A stretch of 64,000 nucleotides of DNA from Desulfobacterales bacterium (GTDB lineage Bacteria > Desulfobacterota > Desulfobacteria > Desulfobacterales > JAEINQ01). The position numbers and the translations under genes were made by a program. This document shows, in pieces, positions 52,814-61,115 of this stretch (the stretch's first letter is position 1; each line of letters begins with the position of its first letter). The notes below the pieces were generated by a model. That model made no database searches. It was not told the origin of the DNA and saw only the letters and a program-made list of their open reading frames with translations. Where the stretch lies: contig JAEINQ010000009.1 in the NCBI GenBank assembly GCA_016342285.1, forward strand, positions 1-64,000, written 5' to 3'.

Positions 52814-52978
52814 ATGAAAAGGAAAGACGCGGCTCCATCCATGGAAGACATTCTGGAGTACCACGGAAGCACCACGATTCAGCGGACCCGCCGGACCGGC
52901 AACGCCGTGATCTGGCGGGACTGGATCCTCTTTGACACCGTGGAGGAGGCCCAGGCATTTTACCATGACCACCGCTGA
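52814..52978 (+). CDS. Small hypothetical protein, 54 aa
   Basis: A GGGAGG site 6 nt before the ATG and a charged, globular-looking sequence (MEDILEYHGSTTIQRTRR, AVIWRDWILFDTVEEAQAFY) argue for a real gene. The last part looks like a helix-turn segment with conserved aromatics. No Cys, signal or membrane segment is present. I do not recognise the family. It is followed by a 30-codon membrane-peptide ORF 61 bp downstream. Confidence 0.6.
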   Translation: MKRKDAAPSMEDILEYHGSTTIQRTRRTGNAVIWRDWILFDTVEEAQAFYHDHR

Positions 52979-53039
52979 CAGCCTGATCCTTGTTTATTTG
53001 CGGGCTGCTGGGACGATTTCAAAAAAGGAGGAACACCGG

Positions 53040-53132
53040 ATGCAAAGCCTTTTTTCTGGACTGTTGGACTGCGTTTTCATGGCCATGGTCATGGCACTGA
53101 CCATGATGGTGACACTGGCGTATGGGATATGA
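53040..53132 (+). CDS. Membrane micropeptide, 30 aa
   Basis: An AAGGAGG site 9 nt before the ATG opens a 31-codon frame. The product is almost entirely one hydrophobic helix (MQSLFSGLLDCVFMAMVMAL then TMMVTLAYGI). Such single-helix micropeptides are known membrane-stress or regulatory factors in other bacteria; this one is unrecognised. Co-transcription with the 54-aa ORF is likely. Confidence 0.5.
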   Translation: MQSLFSGLLDCVFMAMVMALTMMVTLAYGI

Positions 53133-53139
53133 GATTGGC

Positions 53140-53240
53140 GAATTTAGGAATTGAGGAATTGTCGGATTGCCGAATTGCCGGATTGGGGAATTGACGGATT
53201 GCCGAATTGCCGGATTGGGGAATTGACGGATTGCCGAATT
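53140..53240. repeat. Tandem 32-bp AT-richer repeat (GGATTGCCGAATTGCC...)
   Basis: A 32-bp unit GGATTGCCGAATTGCCGG...GGGGAATTGAC occurs twice perfectly and once in part, with degenerate 8-bp sub-units (GGAATTG, CGGATTG). Units are contiguous without spacers, so it is not a CRISPR. Confidence 0.9.
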
Positions 53241-53320
53241 GAGGAATGAGGCGTACTGCCGGTACGCCGCAATGACGAAGGAAGAAGCGTAACGCAGATA
53301 TCGAGCTTTTTACGGAATCG
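53241..53320. repeat. Interspersed repeat family E, reverse copy
   Basis: The reverse complement contains GATATCTGCGTTACGC, CTTCGTCATTGCGG and CTCATTCCTC as in 61592-61709. The central hairpin GGCGTAC-TGCCG-GTACGCC (53250-53268) has stem bases different from GGAGCAC/GTGCTCC in the other copy, yet fully paired. Confidence 0.8.
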
Positions 53321-53326
53321 TCAATT

Positions 53327-54169
53327 TTAGGAAAACCGGTAGTAGACGCCGGTGGCCACGGCCCAGGCAAGGACCAGGACGGTAATCAGGACGGCGGAAA
53401 GGCCCAGCATGACATGGAAGCTGTTTTCCCGTCGGCGTTCCTGGTAGCTCAGCAGAAAACCGAGCAGAGCGCCCGCGGCCATGCCGCCACCGTGCCCCCA
53501 GTTGTTGATGCCCGGTACAATCAGTCCAAAGACGAAAAGACTCAGTGCCCAGCCGCCCACCTGGCGATAAACAGCCTGTCCGTAACTGCCGCCACGGCTC
53601 TTGCCGTAATACAGGGCCGCGCCGATCAGGGCACAGACCGCCGCCGATGCCCCGATGGTAAAGCGGACCCCGGCCCAGTAGGAGATGGCAAAGCCGGCCA
53701 CGCCGCCGATGGTGTAAACGATCAGGGTCCGGTACGGGCCGTACTCCCGGATCATAAATGGGGCCAGTTGGCTGAAGGCTGCCATATTGAAAAAAATGTG
53801 CAGGATGCCGCCGTGAAGATAGTTGGCCGACAGCAGGGTCCACCATCGATGGAACCGGTCGATGGGAATCGTGCCGGTGGCTCCCAGCAACAGGAGAATG
53901 TCGTTGTCGGGCGAAAAGAGGGTCAGGGGGTTGAGGCTCAGGCGAAAGGCACCCGGGCCGAAAAGCAGGCTGAGCGCGAACATGGCGACATTGAGAACGA
54001 TCACGGACCGGATCAGCGTCCGCGGTTGTTCAAGGACCCGGGTCAACGGGTTATTGCGAAAAAATCCTGACGGTTTCCAAATCCCGCAATGGGGGCAGCG
54101 GGATTCATCAATGGCGACGAGCCGGCGACAGGACGGACAGAGGATGGCGCCGGGTTTGTTTTGATTCAT
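53327..54169 (-). CDS. Rhomboid-family intramembrane serine protease with N-terminal zinc ribbon
   Basis: This 280-residue protein starts with a zinc ribbon (C11, C14, C25, C28) and continues with six to seven membrane helices. The rhomboid catalytic dyad is present: Ser175 in GASA and His226 in WGHGGG. The oxyanion-side residues of helix 2 are kept (HGG at 119-121, Asn128). Rhomboids cleave membrane-embedded substrates. The zinc-ribbon fusion is common in environmental bacteria. The ATG at 54169 has GGTGAAG upstream; a longer frame lacks family residues. Confidence 0.88.
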   Translation of the reverse strand: MNQNKPGAILCPSCRRLVAIDESRCPHCGIWKPSGFFRNNPLTRVLEQPRTLIRSVIVLNVAMFALSLLFGPGAFRLSLNPLTLFSPDNDILLLLGATGTIPIDRFHRWWTLLSANYLHGGILHIFFNMAAFSQLAPFMIREYGPYRTLIVYTIGGVAGFAISYWAGVRFTIGASAAVCALIGAALYYGKSRGGSYGQAVYRQVGGWALSLFVFGLIVPGINNWGHGGGMAAGALLGFLLSYQERRRENSFHVMLGLSAVLITVLVLAWAVATGVYYRFS

Positions 54170-54510
54170 CACAGGCTTCACCTGGGGTGTTTTCCTTGAA
54201 ACCAATTTTAAGGGGCCAGGGTTCTTTGCGGCGTTACTTTTGAAACCCAGCGGTTGAAGCGTTCGACCCAATGCCGTATTGTGGTTTTGGCGGTAACGAG
54301 GCTCTTACCTGAAAAACCGTGGCCAAGGCAACCGTTAAGATCCGCGGCGTCTGTACCCTGCGCGCCAAGTGTGATATAAACGGTTACAATTCAATGTGCA
54401 GCAGGACCCTCGTCCTGTGGGCGTGGTCAGAGTCAATTGGCGATGCTGACAAGTTTGAAATGCGCTAAAGTTCGAAATTCCCTCAACAGGTTCTGGAAAG
54501 GAACAGGTCC
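54170..54510. other. Intergenic region, divergent promoters
   Basis: Nothing gene-like is seen in these 341 bp between the rhomboid and lipoprotein genes. Bases 54401-54450 carry a TCAGAGTCAATTGGCGATGC motif also found in altered form at 24635 and 37902. Confidence 0.5.
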
Positions 54511-55233
54511 ATGCGGCCAGAACGGTTATTTCATCTTCCCATGGTTTCGGCAATCGCTCTGGTTTGGGCGGTGCTTGCCCTGCTGGGCTGCGGCAGTGAC
54601 GAACCGGTTCAAACCGTCGTGACCCGGACGGAGAGCTTCACCTTTCTGGACATGGGGGTGAACACCGCGCTCACCGAAGCGCTTCGGGAGCCGCTCGCCA
54701 ACCGGTTGGGGTCGGTGGCCGAGGAGCGCCGGGGCCTGCTTGATCTGACCTTGTCCGATGACGGGTTCATGGATCGCCACCTTCCGGTACTGGCGGGCCT
54801 GAACCTGGACTTGAATCCCGCCTCCGGGGAACGGCGTGAGCATGACATTGTCCGCCTGACCTATCGCTACCCCGTAAAGCAGACCCCGGCCTTTAACCTT
54901 GTTCAGCTGGTTTTTTACGGTTCCACCCGAAGGCCCCTGGTGTTCCGCATTCACGCCAACCAGGCCGGGTCGGAGATTCTGGCCGCCTTGACGGAAAAAT
55001 ACGGTCCACCCGAGACCATCGAAGCCAAGAACGACCCCGACACCCATTACCGTCTCTGGCGCCGGAGCGGTGATGTGCTGTCGGCGGTATCCTCCCTGGA
55101 CCGGTTCGGGGATCCGGAATACCTAATCGCCTTCTATTTTACCGAGAACCTCAAGGATCTGGTTCGTGCCGAGAAAGAAGCGGCGGCCCAGGTCGAACAG
55201 GCCCGCCGGAAGGCGGGCAAATCGGCGTTCTGA
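54511..55233 (+). CDS. Putative lipoprotein of unknown function
   Basis: The 240-residue precursor has a hydrophobic signal and lipobox LLGC (Cys27). The mature part is a mixed alpha/beta domain (VQLVFYGSTRRPLVF, ILAALTEKYGPPETIEAKND, LIAFYFTENLKDLVRAE) ending in a charged helix. The KYGPPE-like segment recurs in several uncharacterised exported proteins. No partner gene is evident. Confidence 0.7.
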   Translation: MRPERLFHLPMVSAIALVWAVLALLGCGSDEPVQTVVTRTESFTFLDMGVNTALTEALREPLANRLGSVAEERRGLLDLTLSDDGFMDRHLPVLAGLNLDLNPASGERREHDIVRLTYRYPVKQTPAFNLVQLVFYGSTRRPLVFRIHANQAGSEILAALTEKYGPPETIEAKNDPDTHYRLWRRSGDVLSAVSSLDRFGDPEYLIAFYFTENLKDLVRAEKEAAAQVEQARRKAGKSAF

Positions 55234-55273
55234 ACCGTTTCAGTTCGCAGTAGGAATCCCCGCCTTGGCGGGA

Positions 55274-55362
55274 CTCACTTTAGTCACTCCACACTGACAT
55301 GGGGCCGGTAACCCAGCCCCTTCCAAGGGCAAACCAAAGCCCGGTCCTTTGGGCCAGTCTTC
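55274..55362. repeat. Interspersed repeat family A, copy 3
   Basis: CTCACTTTAGTCACTCCACA through CCAAGGGCAAACCAAAGCCC and an imperfect GGTCCTTTGGGCC hairpin match 24684-24770. It abuts the stop codon of the Cys-rich gene and could serve as its terminator when read leftward. Confidence 0.75.
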
Positions 55363-55363
55363 C

Positions 55364-55603
55364 TTACTGTTTTCCCATGTCGTACTGAGCGCTTCCCTCT
55401 GCCTTGTTGTCGCCTTCCGCCCTTTTTCCCCCGCAGGCGTTTACGCCAAGCCTGTCTGCTTTGGATTCAACGCAGACCTGGCAGCGGTCGTCGCTGCATT
55501 GCTGGCACCGGTAGCAGTCGGGGCAGCCATGTTTGCCGGGTTCTCTCCGGATATCGGGCACGTAAACCTTTCCCGGCAGGCCTTTCATTCGAACGAACGG
55601 CAT
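55364..55603 (-). CDS. Small Cys-rich protein
   Basis: The 79-residue protein opens MPFVRMKGLPGKVYVPD and has a dense Cys cluster at about residues 26-42 (CPDCYRCQQC, CQVC), with spacings suited to zinc or an iron-sulfur centre. The C-terminal half is polar and low in complexity and may be non-conserved. GAAGGA lies 5 nt upstream of the ATG at 55603, which favours it over a longer frame. I recognise the look of a small Desulfobacterota family but no function. Confidence 0.6.
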   Translation of the reverse strand: MPFVRMKGLPGKVYVPDIRREPGKHGCPDCYRCQQCSDDRCQVCVESKADRLGVNACGGKRAEGDNKAEGSAQYDMGKQ

Positions 55604-56010
55604 GTTTCCTTCTTTCCGATAAAGACCGTCTCTCAATAGTCGTTTTTTAACCACAGTGACCGTTCCCGATCTTTTGCATGCGTTGAACATAGTGCCGCCC
55701 AAGGTGAACCGCAAGGCACCGGAGATTCGGCATTGAGCCGGCGGGCCGTCTGTTTTATGTGGTGATACAATGCCGATGCTTTCGTAAAACAGGCACCGAC
55801 ACCTCTGATTTTCGACTCATGTCATTTTGGAAAACATAGCCCTGAAAAGTGGCCTCTTGGGTCCGGCCAGGTCGGCCGGTCCCAAAAAAGTCTGCGGATG
55901 TCGGCGGTTAATGAAATCATACGTCACTGTAATTATGAATATGACCACCTGGGAGGGCTTAATACGAGAATCAATTAAGAATGTCCCCTATATTTGTGAG
56001 GGCGGTGACA
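55604..56010. other. Intergenic repeat-bearing region
   Basis: No gene is supported in this 407-bp spacer. It carries the family-B repeat (55818-55907) and AT-richer sequence before the glycosyltransferase stop. Confidence 0.5.
55818..55907. repeat. Interspersed repeat family B, copy 2
   Basis: It matches 22023-22110. The hairpin reads GGGTCCGGCC-AGGTC-GGCCGGTCCC; compared with the first copy the stem changes on paired positions and remains stable. Confidence 0.75.
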
Positions 56011-57372
56011 TCAACCGGAGGCGACGGCGCAGGAGGGGGTGTTGTCAAACCGGGCCACGGTCGTTCGGCATGGTGGCAGCCGTGTCGTGGGTGTTTCTTC
56101 GGCCGGGGCCTGAAGCGGCTCGGTATCCATGAAGAATCTGCCCAGCACCGTACTCAACTGGCTCCGGAGCAGTTTGTATGAGTAGTGTTTGGCCGCGACG
56201 GTGTAATTGTGGTCGACCATTTTTTGGCGGCGTTGGGGGGTGTCGAGAATTTCCTGGACGGCAGCCACGGTCTTTCGCGACAGGAATCCGTCCATGACGG
56301 TCAGATCGAATCCCAGGGGTTCGATGTCACGGATAAAGGTGGCGTAGCGGTTGATGAGCATGGGCTTTCGAAAGTAAATGGCCTCAAGAAAGGCGTTGCC
56401 AAAGCCTTCGTAGAGGCTCGGATAGGTGATGAAGTCGGCATAGGGGTAAATGTCCCAAAGGGAGCAATCCCCGTTGCCGTTTCCGGTCCAGGGGTCGGTG
56501 ATGCGGGTGGTCACAAGCCGCAGGTCCACCCGGTGCTCGCAGGCGTATTCCTTGAGCCACTGGGCGTATTCCATCCCCTCGTCGCCGGCTTCGTGGGAAA
56601 CCACCAGCTTGTTCCTGGGGTCATTGAGTTGGCGTACCAGGGCAATGGCGTGTTCGATCCCCTTGCGCTGAATGATCCGGGTCGGTTGAAGAATGAGGCG
56701 GTCGCCGTTTTTCAGCCCCATGGCTTTTCGAAAGGCCTGCGAGCCGTTGGCGTCGATCCGTGGTTCATGATCGAAATCCAGGACATTGGGAATGACGGTT
56801 GATGCGATGCCGGCCCGCAGGGCGAGCTGTTCCTGGGCCTCGGAGTTGATCACCACATGCCGGATATTGGGCAGGTTGGGCGGAAAGGCCATTCGCAGGT
56901 AGTCGCCGACGGCGTTGACGGAAAAGCGCAGCCGCTCCCAGTGAAAGTCGTGGTGGTGGGCGATGGTCGGTATCTGGGTCTCGGCGATGGCTTCGGTCAG
57001 TGCCAGGCCCAGGGAAATGTGCATGGGGATGGTCAGGGCGTTTTCAACCACCAGCAGATCAATGGAAAAGGTGGTGATGAATCGGTGAACGGCTTGCTTG
57101 AGAAGGGCTCGCAGGTCGTGAATGGCCCGGGTGACTTCGGGGGTGCGCCGTTTTTTGCCCAGGATGCCGGCATTGATGGCAAGGTTTTGCTCGTGCTGAA
57201 AGTGGGCTTGGGGGACCGGAAAGCATTGCGAGGCGGGTCGGTCGAGTTGTCCTGCGAACCAGAAACAGGGATGGCCGCTTTTTTCTAAAACGTCGGCCCA
57301 TTTGCTGGCCTCCAGGGAGACCCCGTCGGTTCCGGCCAGCCGGGTCGAGACGAATCCGATGTTCAAACCCAT
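56011..57372 (-). CDS. GT4-family glycosyltransferase
   Basis: This 453-residue GT-B glycosyltransferase has an N-terminal acceptor domain (GFVSTRLAGTDGVSLEASKW, TIAHHHDFHWERLR) and a C-terminal donor domain. The donor domain has LILQPTRIIQRKGIEHAI, LVVSHEAGDEG and the E-x7-E motif in YPSLYEGFGNAFLEA. These relate it to retaining GT4 enzymes that use nucleotide sugars. Acceptor and product are unknown; no polysaccharide genes adjoin, so a compatible-solute or glycolipid role is possible. The last 40 residues are low-complexity. Confidence 0.85.
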   Translation of the reverse strand: MGLNIGFVSTRLAGTDGVSLEASKWADVLEKSGHPCFWFAGQLDRPASQCFPVPQAHFQHEQNLAINAGILGKKRRTPEVTRAIHDLRALLKQAVHRFITTFSIDLLVVENALTIPMHISLGLALTEAIAETQIPTIAHHHDFHWERLRFSVNAVGDYLRMAFPPNLPNIRHVVINSEAQEQLALRAGIASTVIPNVLDFDHEPRIDANGSQAFRKAMGLKNGDRLILQPTRIIQRKGIEHAIALVRQLNDPRNKLVVSHEAGDEGMEYAQWLKEYACEHRVDLRLVTTRITDPWTGNGNGDCSLWDIYPYADFITYPSLYEGFGNAFLEAIYFRKPMLINRYATFIRDIEPLGFDLTVMDGFLSRKTVAAVQEILDTPQRRQKMVDHNYTVAAKHYSYKLLRSQLSTVLGRFFMDTEPLQAPAEETPTTRLPPCRTTVARFDNTPSCAVASG

Positions 57373-57593
57373 ATTCGCCTATCCTTGCCGCGGCACATGA
57401 GCAACTCCCTGAAAGAGGGCCTGCCTTGACCGGCCTCCTGCGTCAAGAGCCAACGAGAATGATGCCTGCCATGCGTGGTTGTCAAGGTCGGAATGAGCGG
57501 CAAACGTTATAAAACCCCGCTATTCGTTAATCACTATTACAACATGTTGTTATGTGTCAACAAACAATTTCCATATGTTGGGGCATAACCTTT

Positions 57594-57630
57594 CAGAAGG
57601 ATCCAAGGATTCGAGGGGTCAAGGGTTCCA
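57594..57630. repeat. Interspersed repeat family C, fragment
   Basis: AGAAGGATCCAAGGATTCGA and GGGGTCAAGGGTTCC match the left arms of the tandem units between hgcA and hgcB. Confidence 0.7.
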
Positions 57631-57635
57631 GTGAA

Positions 57636-57780
57636 ACGCCACCCGCAGAGCGGGTGACCTCAGGACACCCCTACAGGGGCTAAAGGCTCAATTTTCAAGT
57701 AAGGAATTCTGCCTTATTAGCCTTTTTAAATTGGCAGAGCGTAGCGATACCACACTTGAGTATTGAAAATTCTCAGTCGT
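57636..57780. repeat. Interspersed repeat family D, reverse copy 3
   Basis: Its reverse complement aligns with 38795-38940, including the ATCGCTACGCTCTGCCAATT and AAAAGGCTAA segments. The two short GC hairpins (CCCGCAGAGCGGG and CCCCTACAGGGG) correspond to differently sequenced hairpins in the other copies. Confidence 0.75.
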
Positions 57781-57794
57781 TTTTCTCAGCACCA

Positions 57795-58901
57795 TCAGGA
57801 TTCCGGGTGGGCAGCAGGACGGGAAGGATCGATCAGGGTCTCCACCAGGCCGGCCAAGGCCATGCATTCGAGGCCGAAGGGGAGGTAACCGGCATAGCCG
57901 AGGACTGGCATTTCAAAAATTTGAAACCGGTGGACCAGCGGGACTTGGTAGGTCCACCGGGCCAGGGAGAAAAAATTCCACATTTCCCAGAAAAATCCGC
58001 AGACCAGTGCGGCTGTGGAGGCCGCGATCACGGGCCGCCAGTCACCTATGGCAACGGTTGACAGCGCATGGGGCTCGCCTGCCATGGCCTGAAGGCTGAC
58101 CAGGATCAGTAGGGGAGAGACCCACAACAGGGGAAAGAGCAGGTCGGGCCAAATGCCGATTCCGGCCAGGCCGACCGAGGCAACGGCCAGAATGGCGGCG
58201 GCAAGCGCCTTGGGGCGAGAGGGGGCCAGGGGCCGAACACCGGCAAAACGGGTTTGGAGCCAGGTCGCGCCAAACACCCATTCCCGAACGGCCAGCACCG
58301 CCGGCAGGACCGTGGAAAAACTCAGGGTGGCCAGCAGAAAATAGAGGCCGGGGCTGTAATTGCTGCCGGTGTAAAACCAGTTCTGGACAAACCGGTTGAG
58401 GTATTCGAAAAACCACCAGAAGGCGGCGCTGGCCGGAAACAGGGCGAGAAAGAACCGGGGCCGGTCAATGATCATGGCGTGGCCCGAGCGACGGAATCCC
58501 AAGCCATTGACCGTGATGATAAAGGCCAGCCACAGGGGGAAGAAGGTATGGGGCTGCAGCGCTGCAAACCAGGTGAAACGGGTCCATGCCAGAATCCAGG
58601 TCCCGGCGCCCAGGCCCACCCCTGCCCATCCCCACCAGGGAAACGGCCGGAGCCGGTGTTTGGGAAACGTTTCGGGCTGGCTGTGCCGGGCCAGAAAAGC
58701 GATGCCGGCGATCACGGCAAGAATGAAACCGCCATAAAGGGCAAAGGCCGTCCAGGAAAAGGGAGCGTGCCGGACGTAGGCGGTTTGTGGCGGAAATTCG
58801 AGATAGCGAGCCGCCGGATGGTCGGCCATCAACGCCCCTGCAAGGGGAAGGCCGGTGAGCATGACGGCCAGGATTGAAAATTTGAAGACAATGCGGCGCA
58901 A
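57795..58901 (-). CDS. Polytopic membrane protein of unknown function
   Basis: The 368-residue protein has about nine hydrophobic helices. Conspicuous motifs are FFEYLNRFVQNWFYTG and CGFFWEMWNFFSLARW, with aromatic/Trp-Glu pairs inside helices, and LGYAGYLPFGLECMAL near the end. These resemble uncharacterised membrane proteins with repeated WE-type motifs. The TTG at 58901 has AAGGAG 6 nt upstream, whereas upstream frames encode non-membrane, shadow-like sequence. Function unknown. Confidence 0.72.
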   Translation of the reverse strand: MRRIVFKFSILAVMLTGLPLAGALMADHPAARYLEFPPQTAYVRHAPFSWTAFALYGGFILAVIAGIAFLARHSQPETFPKHRLRPFPWWGWAGVGLGAGTWILAWTRFTWFAALQPHTFFPLWLAFIITVNGLGFRRSGHAMIIDRPRFFLALFPASAAFWWFFEYLNRFVQNWFYTGSNYSPGLYFLLATLSFSTVLPAVLAVREWVFGATWLQTRFAGVRPLAPSRPKALAAAILAVASVGLAGIGIWPDLLFPLLWVSPLLILVSLQAMAGEPHALSTVAIGDWRPVIAASTAALVCGFFWEMWNFFSLARWTYQVPLVHRFQIFEMPVLGYAGYLPFGLECMALAGLVETLIDPSRPAAHPES

Positions 58902-59152
58902 CGGTTCTCCTTGCGTCAGCGGACATGGGGGCGAGTGTTTGGGGTCGGCCACCAAACATGAAACAAGTCCAGGCAAAGGATAAGGGATTCGACAACGCCC
59001 TGTCAAATCGGACCGGCCGGCGATCCTTGCGGCACGGGCATTGTGGCCGATTGAGCCAGGGGGCAAACAGGGCTTGACGCGGGTTGTCGCGGCGGTTATG
59101 GTCCCCGCCTGTTTCATGGCCCTGGGACGACGACCTGAAGGAGACGGCGCTT

Positions 59153-60049
59153 TTGGCCCATAACACCTTAAAATCGGATGGCTGCCTTCTGCTGACCGCC
59201 ACCATATGGGGGTTCGCCTTCGTGGCCCAGCGGGTCGGCATGGACCATGTGGGCCCCTTTGCTTTCAACGGTATCCGTTTTGCCCTGGGCAGTCTTTGCC
59301 TGATTCCGTTGATGATTCTGACCCGTGAGGATGAGGCCCGGGTGGCGCGAACCGTCCCACCGTCCGGCCTTGGCACCATCGTTCTGGGCGGCGGCATGGC
59401 CGGAATCGCCCTGTTCATGGGGGCCTCTTTGCAGCAGGTGGGGCTGGTCTATACCACGGCCGGCAAGGCGGGGTTCATCACCGGCCTTTACGTGGTCATC
59501 GTGCCGATTCTTGGTCTCTTTTTCGGCCAGCGGTCGAGCCTGGGAAACTGGGGCGGGGCCATTTTGGCGGCCGCGGGCCTTTTCCTGCTCAGCGTCAACG
59601 AAGCACTCACCATTGCCTTCGGCGACCTGCTGGAGGTGATCGGCGCCTTTTTCTGGGCCGGCCATGTTTTGGTCATTGGCCGGTTCTCCCCTCGGATCAA
59701 TGCCCTGCGGCTGGCTTTTGTCCAGTATTCGGCCTGTGCCGTCCTGAGTTTGCTGACGGCGCTGGTATTTGAAACCACCACCCTTTCTGGCATTGGCCGG
59801 GCCGCGGTGCCGATTCTTTACGGCGGCATCGCGTCCGTGGGGATTGCCTACACCCTGCAGGTGGTGGCCCAGAAGTCGGCCCATCCTGCCCATGCGGCCG
59901 TCTTGTTGAGTCTGGAATCGGTTTTCGCCGCTCTGGGTGGCTGGCTTCTTCTCGGTGAAACCCTGTCCACCCGTGGACTGGTGGGGTGCGGTCTGATGTT
60001 TTGCGGAATGCTTCTCAGTCAGCTCTGGGGGATGATGCGCAAAAAGTAA
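59153..60049 (+). CDS. EamA/DMT-family permease
   Basis: The 298-residue protein has ten hydrophobic helices in two EamA repeats (about 10-140 and 155-290). Typical features are TIWGFAFVAQRVGMDHVGPF, FITGLYVVIVPILGLFF and SLESVFAALGGWLLLGE. DMT permeases move amino acids, nucleotides or metabolites; the substrate is unknown. The TTG at 59153 has GAAGGAGA 7-8 nt upstream, better than any other start. A 9-bp hairpin (60051-60076) and the strong hairpin at 60128-60163 follow the stop. Confidence 0.85.
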   Translation: MAHNTLKSDGCLLLTATIWGFAFVAQRVGMDHVGPFAFNGIRFALGSLCLIPLMILTREDEARVARTVPPSGLGTIVLGGGMAGIALFMGASLQQVGLVYTTAGKAGFITGLYVVIVPILGLFFGQRSSLGNWGGAILAAAGLFLLSVNEALTIAFGDLLEVIGAFFWAGHVLVIGRFSPRINALRLAFVQYSACAVLSLLTALVFETTTLSGIGRAAVPILYGGIASVGIAYTLQVVAQKSAHPAHAAVLLSLESVFAALGGWLLLGETLSTRGLVGCGLMFCGMLLSQLWGMMRKK

Positions 60050-60127
60050 AGAATCCACGCCACAGGACGTGGATTCCGACTTCGAATTGAAACGGTTCAG
60101 CGGCTCGATTGTGGCCACCCCAAACAC

Positions 60128-60163
60128 AAAGCGCCCCCTGCCGATAACGGCAGGGGGCGCTTT
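60128..60163. terminator. Strong bidirectional hairpin terminator
   Basis: A perfect 16-bp stem (AAAGCGCCCCCTGCCG and its complement) with loop ATAA is flanked by short A and T runs that belong to the stem ends. It sits between the convergent EamA and DUF2892 genes. Confidence 0.8.
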
Positions 60164-60188
60164 GCATCCGCAAGTGGATGGGCATGCC

Positions 60189-60296
60189 TAAGCGTTTACA
60201 GGGTGCTGTAGATGCGAGGCGCCGGGCATGCAGACGTACTCTATTGTACTTCAAATGCCCGGGAACAAAGCAGATGCGGTGCCCTGTGAACGCTTA
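60189..60296. ncRNA. Candidate structured RNA, ~108 nt
   Basis: An outer stem of 15 bp (TAAGCGTTTACAGGG with CCCTGTGAACGCTTA, one G-T pair) encloses about 78 nt. Within it a second perfect 8-bp stem CCGGGCAT/ATGCCCGG (60222-60229 with 60255-60262) carries a small GTAC/GTAC stem. The remaining loops are purine-rich and asymmetric. It lies directly 3' of the DUF2892 gene and before the strong terminator. The strand is unknown; no Rfam family is assigned. Confidence 0.5.
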
Positions 60297-60299
60297 CAA

Positions 60300-60503
60300 C
60301 TAGTTGAATGCCACCCCCGGCTTGATCCCCACCGCTTTAAGAATTTTGGCCAGAGGACAGAATCCGGTGAAAGCGGCCTGAAGCAGGTTGGCGCCCACAA
60401 AGGCGGTGAAAAAGAGCCAGTAGGGGCTGTGAAGCTGGGAAAGAATCACGCTGATCAGCACGAAGCCGCCGGCAAATGCCATTACCATTCTATCGATAGC
60501 CAT
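60300..60503 (-). CDS. DUF2892 family two-helix membrane protein
   Basis: This 67-residue inner-membrane protein has two hydrophobic helices, and [18 protein letters not shown] at the end is the family signature also found fused to rhodanese domains (YgaP type). Function is unknown, often linked to sulfur or redox genes. AAAGGAGG precedes the ATG at 60503. Its stop codon lies 4 bp from the structured-RNA candidate. Confidence 0.85.
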   Translation of the reverse strand: MAIDRMVMAFAGGFVLISVILSQLHSPYWLFFTAFVGANLLQAAFTGFCPLAKILKAVGIKPGVAFN

Positions 60504-61115
60504 GTTGGCCTCCTTTTTTGCTTTGGATCATTTGGTTTTGTCTCCTTTAGAGCGCCCAATGGGGTTGAGGTTACAATATCCTTTTACGGAAACCCCATTA
60601 TGCCGGTTGAGAATTTGCCCCACCTGCTTTACAATTATAGCATTTGTCAGAAATACGTTCCGCTATGGGTCAATGGATGGCCCTCATCTTCAAACTCAAT
60701 GTGAGTCAGAATCGAAAGGCTCAAATGCTATAAATATTTTGTTTCGTAAAATGCGGTTTCAGGCCGCGAACGGCCATATATAGGAAAGGAACTGTTCGTC
60801 ATTCCCGCGGAGACGGGAATCCAGTGATTTCAAAAGAGTCTGGATGCCTGCCTGCGCAGAGCCTGCCCCTGCGGAGGCAGGGGCATGACGCCATATGTGG
60901 CTTTTCAGCTTTGAATTCATATTGTTATCGGGCGTCATCGGAAGCTAATTCCTTAGAAGCCGTTAAGAACCACAAGGCACAAAGCACCCAAAGAAAATAA
61001 AATTGGGGCGTTAATTCGAGCCCTTTTTGCCTTGTGGAAAATTCGCACTTCCTACATGGTCATCGTATTTGAAAGGGACTGTATCGACAACCACCCCCTG
61101 AACGGAGGACACCCA
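60504..61115. other. Long intergenic region
   Basis: No gene is supported in 612 bp. Bases 60646-60665 (TTTGTCAGAAATACGTTCCG) repeat 8945-8964. Bases 60798-60895 form a GTCATTCCCGCGGAGACGGG-type repeat with a perfect 9-bp hairpin TGCCCCTGC-GGAG-GCAGGGGCA. Confidence 0.55.
60798..60895. repeat. ATTCCCGC-type interspersed hairpin repeat
   Basis: The sequence GTCATTCCCGCGGAGACGGG and CCAGTGATTT, then a GCCTGCC hairpin, has the look of the common 'ATTCCCGCG...GGGAATCC' intergenic repeats of many bacteria. Only one full copy is in the window. Confidence 0.6.

Larger units (their letters stand above)
57373..57794. other. Intergenic region with repeats
   Basis: This 422-bp gap holds an AT-rich section (57510-57590) upstream of the glycosyltransferase, then repeat fragments of families C (57594-57630) and D (57636-57780, reverse). 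No gene is supported. Confidence 0.55.

Noticed and set aside
53140-53240. Repeated 32-bp units as a possible CRISPR array
   Set aside because: Units are contiguous with no unique spacers, and no cas genes are present; it is a simple tandem repeat. The same holds for 18001-18060.
60189-60296. Interpretation as a tRNA or simple terminator
   Set aside because: There is no anticodon or T-arm pattern and no T-run; the length and nested stems exceed a terminator.
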